Assembly (NCBI GenBank): GCA_004299545.1
Contig: SCRB01000557.1
Span: 1 to 5,580 of the forward strand
DNA from: Rhizobiaceae bacterium
GTDB taxonomy: Bacteria > Pseudomonadota > Alphaproteobacteria > Rhizobiales > Rhizobiaceae
Length of the DNA: 5,580 nucleotides
Reading direction: 5' to 3'
Position numbers and translations under genes: made by a program. This document shows positions 1 through 5,141 of the stretch, in pieces (the stretch's first letter is position 1; every line of letters begins with the position of its first letter). The notes below the pieces were generated by a model. That model was not told the origin of the DNA. It worked only from the letters and a program-made list of their open reading frames with translations, and ran no database searches.

Positions 1-34
1 CAGGCTTCTTTGCATTGGAGGATTTGGGTCTCAT
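1..34 (-). CDS. Start of the next late gene (partial, possibly portal protein)
   Basis: An ATG at 34-32 opens a frame that stays open to the left edge and reads MRPKSSNAKKP. It is preceded by a good Shine-Dalgarno sequence (AAGGA at 45-41) with six bases of spacing, which is the main reason to believe in it. It lies 39 bp after the terminase stop, in the same direction. In HK97-like phages the gene after terL is usually the portal, so portal is the positional guess; eleven residues cannot identify a family. The short basic, polar start fits a cytoplasmic protein. Codons 2-6 lie inside one arm of the 16-bp inverted repeat, which is unusual. It could instead be a chance ATG in a rearranged junction. 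Confidence 0.42.
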   Translation of the reverse strand, partial: MRPKSSNAKKP

Positions 35-73
35 CTTCGTTCCTTCGTCACTACGACGAGACCCAAATCCTCC
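17..73. repeat. Perfect 16-bp inverted repeat at the TerL / next-gene junction
   Basis: GGAGGATTTGGGTCTC at 17-32 is the exact reverse complement of GAGACCCAAATCCTCC at 58-73, with 25 bases between. In minus-strand RNA this forms a 16-bp stem whose first base directly follows the terminase stop codon (76-74). The 25-base loop carries the Shine-Dalgarno sequence of the next gene (45-41) and the first two bases of its ATG; the G of the ATG begins the second arm. No T-run follows either arm, so it does not look like an intrinsic terminator. It could be a translational control hairpin, the scar of a template-switch inverted duplication, or an artefact of sequencing or assembly near a contig end. 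Confidence 0.9.
41..45 (-). promoter_or_regulatory. Ribosome binding site for the partial gene at 34-1
   Basis: AAGGA on the minus strand, inside GAAGGAACGAAG before the ATG, with six bases of spacing. It lies in the loop of the 16-bp hairpin, so it could stay accessible even when the stem is formed. Confidence 0.5.
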
Positions 74-1543
74 TTAAATCACAACCTCAAATCTGGGCCA
101 TAGGTGCTGACGGGGAACACCGGCGGCGTCGACACCGACCTGCGCCAACAATCCCATGTCCCTGATCCGCATCACCAGGTCGACGACATACTGGATGTCA
201 GGCGGCAGCGCGGCGGGATCGTCATTGGCTGGCGCAACGTCCCGAAGAAGTTCGGCGAGAACGGGATCATCGTCGATCATTTCCTCGGCAGCGTGGCCAA
301 AGCGAAAAACCGTCAATTCTCCAGCCTGCTTGAAGCGCAAATAGTCTTCCACATTCGCTTTGCGACGATAGGCACCAATCGTCGACAGCAGGCCGTGCGC
401 CCAACCCAACCAGCGGTTCGTGCCGCGCTCGCGTCCGATGATGGCGACGCCAAGAAGATCATCGAGGCCACCGCCGTCGATCCCGACCGTCACAACCTCC
501 GACCGCTTCAGAATTTCGTCGAGCGACAGCCCCGTTTCGATCCCTCTTGCCCACACGACGGCGCCGGCCCAGCCGTCGGATCGCAACGACTGGCCGATCT
601 GGACGTTGAGGTGCTTGGCCAGGAAGCCAACCACCGCGGCGCGCCCTGCGCGGTCGGCCTTCGACATCTGGTTGACGAGGTAAGCCTCATCGACGGAAGC
701 ACCGAGATTGGGGTTTGTGACAAACCAGTATTCCTGTTTGCGGAACTGCTCATCCTTGAGGAGCCTCTTCGGAAACTCATAAAGGAGCGGCAAGCTGCTC
801 GGATCGTTTACTTTCCCGTCGCGAATGGACCGGAATTCGTCGAGTTTCTGCGCAAAGACACCGGCCGGCGGTTGATCGGATTGCGTCGAAAGATAGATCA
901 CGAAGCCTTCCGGACGGGACGCCAGGCCGCCCTGCGCCTCGAGCAGAAGATTGGCTGCGTTCGCGCGCTTTCCGAACAACCAGAGTTCGTCGATCAGTAG
1001 ACCGATCGTCTTCTTGCCAGAGACCGTCTCGTTGTCCGCCGCGACGACTTTGAGAAAGGCGCCTGTGTTTCGATGTTCGATCACACGCCCGGCGCTCGGC
1101 TTCAGCAACGCGCTTAGAGCAGGGTCCGCCTGGACCATGTCCCGCGCCGGAATGTAGGAGTTGTCCGCGATCTCCTTCGTCGGCGCGAGAATGTAGAATT
1201 CTCCCGATTCGCGCCAGTTGCGGATCAACGCCGTCACCATGATCCCGGCGGCAAGCGTCGATTTCGAATTCTTCTTGCTGATCAGCAGGAAGAAATATTG
1301 GATCAGGCGGCGGCCGACCTCTGCGTCATAAGCGCCGAAGATCGCCGAGACGAAATCGAACACCCATTGCCGACATGCGGCTCCCATATTCGGACTGCCG
1401 GCGGCATCGACGATCTTCAACGAACGAAAGATATCGAGCGCCGCGGCCGCCTCATTTGGAAACAACGGTTCGAACGGGATCAGGGATCGGCACGAAAGGA
1501 TCCTCTCCTCCCAGTCCGGACACGCTGTCGACCACTCCTTCAT
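74..1543 (-). CDS. terL: Phage terminase large subunit, C-terminally truncated
   Basis: TerL is the ATPase-nuclease motor that cuts concatemeric phage DNA and pumps it into the prohead through the portal. The 489-residue product has the HK97-like (Terminase_1) pattern. A deviant Walker A, SKKNSKST, lies at about 89-96. Walker B is LLIDE at 182-186, with Asp185 and the catalytic Glu186. A probable coupling motif, LSTQS, lies at 218-222. The RNase H-like nuclease begins near 350 with VGIDGGG (Asp356), and a second acidic strand, VGVDAAG, is at 469-475 (Asp472). The homology then stops: fourteen unrelated residues lead to a TAA. Relatives usually continue for roughly 70-100 residues, including a third catalytic acid, so packaging nuclease activity is probably lost. 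The ATG overlaps the terS stop (ATGA), which suggests translational coupling. The family call is firm; the loss of function is inference. Confidence 0.92.
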   Translation of the reverse strand: MKEWSTACPDWEERILSCRSLIPFEPLFPNEAAAALDIFRSLKIVDAAGSPNMGAACRQWVFDFVSAIFGAYDAEVGRRLIQYFFLLISKKNSKSTLAAGIMVTALIRNWRESGEFYILAPTKEIADNSYIPARDMVQADPALSALLKPSAGRVIEHRNTGAFLKVVAADNETVSGKKTIGLLIDELWLFGKRANAANLLLEAQGGLASRPEGFVIYLSTQSDQPPAGVFAQKLDEFRSIRDGKVNDPSSLPLLYEFPKRLLKDEQFRKQEYWFVTNPNLGASVDEAYLVNQMSKADRAGRAAVVGFLAKHLNVQIGQSLRSDGWAGAVVWARGIETGLSLDEILKRSEVVTVGIDGGGLDDLLGVAIIGRERGTNRWLGWAHGLLSTIGAYRRKANVEDYLRFKQAGELTVFRFGHAAEEMIDDDPVLAELLRDVAPANDDPAALPPDIQYVVDLVMRIRDMGLLAQVGVDAAGVPRQHLWPRFEVVI

Positions 1544-2154
1544 TGCAGGCGTTCAACCATATTTCGCGGCGGCGCTGGGGTGGCGTAACGGCCAGTTGCC
1601 GCTGCTTCCGCGGCGCGCGCCGCCTCTTCTTTCTTGCCGAGCGGCCGTTCCCGTTGTTCGTCAGGCATCCTTGCCTTGCCAACGGTTCCGAGCCCGCGAT
1701 CGAGGAGGGCTTTGGAGGCGGTCGCAATCGCGGTCTCGCTTGTTCCGTCGGCAGCGATTTTGCGCATCACCTCGATCGCCAGATTGGCGAACTTTCGCGC
1801 CTCGGCGCGAATCTCGGCAGTCAAGGACGTGGACTGGATCGGCGCCGGCATGAACGGCAGCATCGCGGCGTCGCCGCCGATCTCGACGGCGGGCTTGCCA
1901 TAACCGCGATCCAGAATTTCCTTCGCGGCCGTGATCTTCGCGGCTTCACTGCTACCATAGAACAGGAGCTTGACCAGAGCTTCGATCGCCAGACGCGCAT
2001 GACGCTGCGCAACGCCGTCGATTTCCTCCGGAGGAGGCGTCGCGAGTGCACTCACCTTGTTCAGGTCGCTGAGCGCGGAAGGCTTGACGTAGCCCTTCGG
2101 CTTGCGACCCGCGCCGGCGCGACGGCCGCCACGGCGAGATTTCTGTTCGGACAT
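1540..2154 (-). CDS. terS: Terminase small subunit-like protein with an internal duplication
   Basis: This 204-residue protein directly precedes terL and probably recognises the packaging site and loads TerL. The start chosen is the ATG at 2154, because AGGA (2164-2161) sits six bases upstream; the longer frame would need a TTG at 2172. The N-terminus (about 5-22) is very basic and glycine-rich, RRGGRRAGAGRKPKG, like the DNA-binding tails common at the start of phage TerS and related proteins. Two similar helical segments follow at about 55-88 and 125-158, both of the form LAIE...A...A...LLDRG.G, about 70 residues apart. The last 40 residues are charged and Ala-rich, and may contact TerL. Identity as TerS rests on position and the basic N-terminus more than on a clear signature. 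Confidence 0.75.
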   Translation of the reverse strand: MSEQKSRRGGRRAGAGRKPKGYVKPSALSDLNKVSALATPPPEEIDGVAQRHARLAIEALVKLLFYGSSEAAKITAAKEILDRGYGKPAVEIGGDAAMLPFMPAPIQSTSLTAEIRAEARKFANLAIEVMRKIAADGTSETAIATASKALLDRGLGTVGKARMPDEQRERPLGKKEEAARAAEAAATGRYATPAPPRNMVERLQ

Positions 2155-2274
2155 TTGATTTCCTGAATTCAAACGGCGGAAATCAAAGGTTCACCGCCGG
2201 CAAAAAATTTTACGCGCATGACCCCCATGCGGTTAGGGGCCCCGACGCGCCAGCTATAGAAAACCCCCTACCCC
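2155..2274. other. HNH-TerS intergenic region, candidate cos/packaging site
   Basis: This 120-bp gap in a tightly packed operon holds several symmetric elements. GGGGCCCC is a perfect palindrome at 2236-2243. GCATG (2216-2220) faces CATGC (2226-2230) across five bases. CGGCGG (2174-2179) faces CCGCCG (2194-2199) across fourteen bases. AAAAAATTTT at 2202-2211 is a possible bend. G-runs cluster at 2263-2275 on the minus strand. Cos phages with an HNH gene beside the terminase genes normally carry the cohesive-end site near terS, so this is the best candidate here. The cut site cannot be read from sequence alone. A short frame also crosses the region (2228-2169) without a convincing ribosome binding site. 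Alternatives are a leader or promoter region for terS. Confidence 0.42.
2161..2164 (-). promoter_or_regulatory. Ribosome binding site deciding the terS start
   Basis: AGGA on the minus strand lies six bases before the ATG at 2154. The alternative TTG start at 2172 has no such site, so the shorter form is preferred. Confidence 0.65.
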
Positions 2275-2610
2275 TCAATCGAAGCGCTGGGCCAGCCGGC
2301 GCGCGCGCTCGACTGCCGTTTTCCGCGTGTGTGATGCGCCGCAGCGCAGCATGATATTGCGCTTGTCGAGCGGCGCGCCGCCGTCCGTCAATTCGACGAT
2401 GTGATCGCCGAAGACGCGCATGCCGGCATGATGGGTGCGACCGTCGCAGTCAGGATCCTCGCAGACGCGACCGCGTTCCGCGATGATCTCCGCCATCAAC
2501 TTGCGCCACCCTGGCGACAGGTAGAAGTTGTCGACGCGTTTCGGCCCGACCTTGACCTTGCGTGTGTCGACCGTTCGCACGGACGGTTCGATCATTCTGA
2601 TGGTGGGCAT
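2275..2610 (-). CDS. HNH endonuclease, packaging-associated
   Basis: This 111-residue HNH (beta-beta-alpha-metal) nuclease is of the small type found beside phage terminase genes, where such proteins help TerL make specific cuts at cos. YLSPGWRKL at 30-38 is the typical lead-in. The first zinc-type pair is C50 and C55. GDHIVELTDGG at 68-78 carries the D69-H70 catalytic pair, N85 follows in LDKRNIML, and C90...H94..KT closes the motif. The usual CxxCH ending reads CGASH here, so the fourth zinc Cys appears to be Ser93. The ATG at 2610 is the first in-frame start after an upstream stop; its ribosome binding site is weak, and Met6 at 2595 is an alternative. It lies between the NusG paralogue and the putative cos region, which supports a packaging role rather than a homing one. 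Confidence 0.88.
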   Translation of the reverse strand: MPTIRMIEPSVRTVDTRKVKVGPKRVDNFYLSPGWRKLMAEIIAERGRVCEDPDCDGRTHHAGMRVFGDHIVELTDGGAPLDKRNIMLRCGASHTRKTAVERARRLAQRFD

Positions 2611-2625
2611 AGCTTCGCACTTGGA

Positions 2626-2659
2626 GTGAAACTGATCGGCGTTATGCCCGACGTTTCAC
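2626..2659. repeat. Inverted repeat in the NusG-HNH gap
   Basis: GTGAAAC (2626-2632) is the reverse complement of GTTTCAC (2653-2659). Inside it TCGG (2636-2639) faces CCGA (2648-2651). Together they form an interrupted dyad centred near 2643, which ends 15 bases before the HNH start codon. There is no T-run after it on the minus strand. It could be a protein operator or an RNA hairpin in the leader of the packaging genes. The gap 2611-2736 holds no gene I can support and no convincing -35/-10 pair. Confidence 0.5.
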
Positions 2660-2720
2660 CTGGTTCTCGAGGACAGCACCTTCCCGACATTACGTCAGAG
2701 CGCCGATACGGCCCGAGTGA

Positions 2721-2736
2721 CCGTTAGACGAAACGG
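2721..2736 (-). terminator. Short hairpin directly after the NusG-like stop codon (weak terminator candidate)
   Basis: CCGTT (2721-2725) pairs with AACGG (2732-2736) around a six-base loop, directly next to the TAG of the NusG-like gene. The stem is only five base pairs and no U-run follows on the minus strand, so it does not meet the usual standard for an intrinsic terminator. It is recorded because of its position before a possible antitermination-controlled operon. Confidence 0.2.
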
Positions 2737-3390
2737 CTAGCGGAGCTTCTGGATTTGGTCAAGCCAGACTTCGCAACTCACCGCGCGCCCGAATATCGAC
2801 ACATCAACCTTCAGCCGACCGCGATTGTCTTCGGATCCTTGAGCAATGCCGACGAAATCCGCAAATGGCCCGATCTTGATCCGCACCTCGTCGCCAGCGA
2901 GATAGAGCGTCATGGTCGCCATCCCTCTATGAGGCTGCGCTCGGCTAAGTCTTTGCAAAATCTGAATAGCTTCGACGGAGACCGGGGCCGGTCCATCATT
3001 CGCCGGAAGAAGCTTTCCGATGCCGTCGAAGGTGAGCAGCCCGGCCCAACTTCCTTCCCACGGTGCCAGCTGCACGAAGATGTAGCCGTCGCAGACGACG
3101 CGGCGGACGATCCGTTTGCCATTGCCGCGATGGAGTTTTTCCACAACTCTTTCTCGCGGGCAGAACGCCATGATGCGCTGCCGAAGCAGCCGAATCGTCA
3201 TCGCGACCTCCATTCCGGAGCGTACCGACACGACGTACCAACGCGGTTGCCGCCCCGACGCATCAACGGAACGATCGCGCGCCTGGATGCGCAACCAGTT
3301 CACCAGATCGATTTCCGCCTTCGTTCGCGCGAATTCCCGCTCAGCGGCTTCGGGATCGTGGAACATTGATGTCGGCGCCTCGTGCATCAT
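2737..3390 (-). CDS. NusG-family transcription elongation/antitermination protein (phage paralogue)
   Basis: NusG-family proteins bind the RNA polymerase clamp through the NGN domain and modulate pausing and termination. This 217-residue protein shows both domains. The NGN domain runs from about 50 to 150, starting at RWYVVSVRSGMEVAM, with the family's R.V.DGYIFVQL strand at about 97-108. The KOW domain runs from about 165 to 217 and reads GDEVRIKIGPFADFVGIA, ending in IFGRAVSCEVWLDQIQKL, closely following the canonical NusG pattern. About 49 extra residues precede the NGN domain; their first part is acidic and helical-looking, a specialised extension. The start at 3390 (ATGATG) follows GAGGCGAG after a 9-bp gap from the upstream stop. 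Its place between replication and packaging genes suggests a late-gene antiterminator analogous to lambda Q, or to RfaH/LoaP for long operons. That role is inference. Confidence 0.88.
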   Translation of the reverse strand: MMHEAPTSMFHDPEAAEREFARTKAEIDLVNWLRIQARDRSVDASGRQPRWYVVSVRSGMEVAMTIRLLRQRIMAFCPRERVVEKLHRGNGKRIVRRVVCDGYIFVQLAPWEGSWAGLLTFDGIGKLLPANDGPAPVSVEAIQILQRLSRAQPHRGMATMTLYLAGDEVRIKIGPFADFVGIAQGSEDNRGRLKVDVSIFGRAVSCEVWLDQIQKLR

Positions 3391-3399
3391 CGTCTCGCC

Positions 3400-4611
3400 T
3401 CATTCAGCCGCTTCGCGTCCGCCGCCATCATCCTCGTCGCCTTTGCCTGATTTCACCGCCGCTTCGAACTCGTGCAGCCCATGTGGACCGCCTCTAGGGA
3501 AATACGCTCCGCCCATGCCGCCCGGATCGGGCAGCCACGGCCACCCGCGCTGTTCGTGCTCCAGCTTCCACGCCTCCCAGATTTCGGTATCGGTCGGCAC
3601 GAACTCGGTCAGCCCGCCGACCCATTCGAGTTCCGGCGGAACCGTCACTCCGCGCCGGCGTTCGGCGGCGTCGTGTATACGGTTCACCATCGGCCACCCG
3701 AACTGCTTCTGCCGCCGCATCCGCTCCGCGCGGCCGGCGGCATCGTCCTGGGCGATCAGTTGCGCGATGAAAGCGCTGGTCGGCGGCGGCGAGGGTTCCG
3801 CTGGCGAAAGCAGATCGAGCATCCGCAAACCACCCCACATCGGCCCGAACGGCGGGGCGATCACGGGTTCCGGTTTCGGTTCGGGCGCCGGCGGCAGTTG
3901 CGCCCAGCGCTTTTCCCGGAGATAGACCCCGAACGAGCAGACGAGTTTTCGTCCAACGGCTTTCGAGGCCTCGACATAGCGGCCGATCTCCGCCGTCGCC
4001 GCATCGCGCTCGTCCGGCGTCAGCGCATTCCACGCCTTCTGCGCCTCGGGCCGACTGTCCGTGATCGAAGTTGGCCATTGGCGATAGGCCTTCTCGAAGC
4101 CGCGCTCCACCGACTTCCGGTTTTCGGCTTCCCGCGCCTCGCGCGCGCCCTCTCTCTCAACGGAGGGTTCAGAGGAGGGTTCTGGAGGGGTTGGGTGACA
4201 AGCTATGTCACCCTTATCAGTCGCTGGTGTCACCCTTTCCATGTCGTCGGTGTCACCCTTTTCGGCCTCGTCTAAGGGTGACACGGTGTCATCCTTGCTA
4301 TCGACGACGGCCGCCCAGCCCTCTCGTCCAATACGGTGCAGGAGATCAAGGTCGAGAGAGTATTCGTTGGTCGAGCGCGGCCCCTTGCCGCCTTCCTTCA
4401 CCAACCGGATCAGCCCAGCATCGCGGAAGGCCTGCAATTCACGCTGTACCTGCCGTGTCGAACATTGCGCAGCGCGTGCTATGGTGGCGATCGCAGGAAA
4501 GATGCGCGTCCCATCGTCCTCACAGGCGTCGATCAGTTTCAAGAGAACAAGCTTGCGGGCGCACGTGCCCATGTCGGCGCGAAAGCCTATGCCGAGGAGG
4601 AAGGCGCTCAT
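3400..4611 (-). CDS. Replication initiator-like winged-helix protein (lambda O-like organisation)
   Basis: This 403-residue protein probably starts phage DNA replication. Residues 17-75 look like a winged helix-turn-helix of the HTH_36 kind: KLVLLKLIDACEDDG, then FPAIATIARAAQCS, then the recognition helix STRQVQRELQAFRDAGLI (51-68). A polar linker (about 104-165) follows, and its DNA carries the iteron-like repeats. A second module, about 168-240, holds the AW.AL...ER...A.....Y pattern and YLREKRW, which I associate with phage replication proteins. The C-terminus is Pro-rich, then Trp-rich and acidic. ATG 4611 is preferred: it forms ATGA with the upstream stop and has AAGG seven bases before it, whereas the open frame up to 4809 only runs through the neighbouring gene. 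A domain layout with the origin inside the gene matches lambda O; no helicase-loader gene is visible. It could instead be a transcription regulator. Confidence 0.75.
   Translation of the reverse strand: MSAFLLGIGFRADMGTCARKLVLLKLIDACEDDGTRIFPAIATIARAAQCSTRQVQRELQAFRDAGLIRLVKEGGKGPRSTNEYSLDLDLLHRIGREGWAAVVDSKDDTVSPLDEAEKGDTDDMERVTPATDKGDIACHPTPPEPSSEPSVEREGAREAREAENRKSVERGFEKAYRQWPTSITDSRPEAQKAWNALTPDERDAATAEIGRYVEASKAVGRKLVCSFGVYLREKRWAQLPPAPEPKPEPVIAPPFGPMWGGLRMLDLLSPAEPSPPPTSAFIAQLIAQDDAAGRAERMRRQKQFGWPMVNRIHDAAERRRGVTVPPELEWVGGLTEFVPTDTEIWEAWKLEHEQRGWPWLPDPGGMGGAYFPRGGPHGLHEFEAAVKSGKGDEDDGGGREAAE
4162..4192. repeat. Purine-rich short direct repeats beside the iterons
   Basis: GGAGGGTTC occurs at 4162-4170 and 4174-4182 (12-bp period), followed by a related GGAGGGGTT at 4184-4192. 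On the coding strand the tract is pyrimidine-rich and encodes a PEPSSEPS stretch, so the 12-bp period may simply follow a four-residue peptide repeat. It adjoins the iteron cluster and could be part of the same origin, but it is not AT-rich. Confidence 0.5.
4191..4296. repeat. Six iteron-like repeats, candidate replication origin inside the initiator gene
   Basis: The core TGTCACCCTT occurs exactly on the plus strand at 4206-4215, 4228-4237 and 4251-4260, and in reverse (AAGGGTGACA) at 4274-4283. TGTCATCCTT at 4287-4296 has one change, and a degenerate reverse copy (GGGTGACA core) ends at 4200. Centre spacings are about 14, 22, 23, 23 and 13 bp, close to two turns for the inner copies. The outer pairs form inverted repeats around five- and three-base spacers. 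The host gene reads the repeats in different ways: KGD (4206, 4251), RVT (4228) and, reversed, VSPL and CHP. The conservation is therefore at DNA level. Lambda O and relatives carry their origin iterons in the same position, between the DNA-binding domain and the C-terminal part. Autoregulatory operators are an alternative. Confidence 0.8.
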
Positions 4612-5141
4612 TGCCCCGCCTTTCGCCATGCCTCGAAGGCCGCGCGCAGATCCTTCCAGCGCGCCGCGGCGTCCGCGTTGCTGTTGAGGTTTCGGCGCGA
4701 GGTGATGCCGAGAACGGAGCGCAGCTTCTGCGCCACGCGATCGTCCGTCAGCGGACGCTCGAGTCCGTGACACTGCTCGAGGAAGACGCGGAAGGCCGGA
4801 TCGGCGCATTTCATCGCGGCTTCCGCGGCATAATCCTTCTCGACATCATGCTTTTTTGCCGTCTGTCGAGTGGACGGCGTGCCCGCCTGCCGTTTTTTCG
4901 CAGCGTCGATGGCGCGGTCCACGAGGCCGAGGAGAAAGCGTACATTCTGTGGCGCCGACGCCGCGAACCGCATTTCATCGGAACTCGCGTCGGCATGGAA
5001 CGTGGCAATCTCCGATATCTCGCCCATCAGGCCGGTCGATTCGATGAACAGCCGTTCGCCCGCGCTGGCGAGAACCCATTCCGCCGGCGCGATTGCGTCG
5101 AGCTGCTCTCGGATCATGGTGAGGCGCGCCATGTCCGTCAT
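4608..5141 (-). CDS. Phage protein of unknown function, two-part
   Basis: I do not recognise a named family. The 177-residue product has two parts. Residues 1-75 hold a compact segment, LDAIAPAEWVLA, then a predicted beta-rich stretch, then APQNVRFLLGLVDRAIDAA, a helix often seen in small phage proteins of this type. A basic linker (about 82-96) follows. The C-terminal 80 residues, from KDYAAEAAMKCADPAFRVFLEQ to the end, look helical and include RVAQKLRSVLGITSRRNL, which could be a DNA-binding or scaffold helix pair. The start at 5141 forms ATGA with the upstream stop; an earlier in-frame ATG at 5165 would overlap the upstream gene by 28 bp and has no better ribosome binding site. It ends in an ATGA overlap with the initiator gene, so its role is probably linked to replication. 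That link is positional only. Confidence 0.8.
   Translation of the reverse strand: MTDMARLTMIREQLDAIAPAEWVLASAGERLFIESTGLMGEISEIATFHADASSDEMRFAASAPQNVRFLLGLVDRAIDAAKKRQAGTPSTRQTAKKHDVEKDYAAEAAMKCADPAFRVFLEQCHGLERPLTDDRVAQKLRSVLGITSRRNLNSNADAAARWKDLRAAFEAWRKAGQ

Noticed and set aside
17..73. Intrinsic terminator after terL
   Set aside because: The stem is long and perfect, but neither strand has a T-run after it, and a ribosome binding site lies in the loop.
17..73. Invertible DNA segment bounded by inverted repeats
   Set aside because: Only 25 bp lie between the arms and no recombinase gene is visible.
104..1000. Long plus-strand open frame opposite terL (298 codons)
   Set aside because: It is a shadow of the terminase gene, caused by high GC at third positions. 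It shows no recognisable domain, and the minus-strand protein has clear motifs.
1375..2166. Long plus-strand open frame opposite terS and the start of terL
   Set aside because: Arg-rich, low-information translation typical of an antisense frame; no ribosome binding site or family resemblance.
4162..4192. GGAGGGTTC repeats as a second iteron family
   Set aside because: The 12-bp period stays in one reading frame and encodes a PEPS-type peptide repeat, so coding explains it.
4612..4809. Extended N-terminus of the initiator gene (66 more codons)
   Set aside because: This stretch is the out-of-frame 3' end of the upstream gene. The ATGA overlap and AAGG site support ATG 4611.
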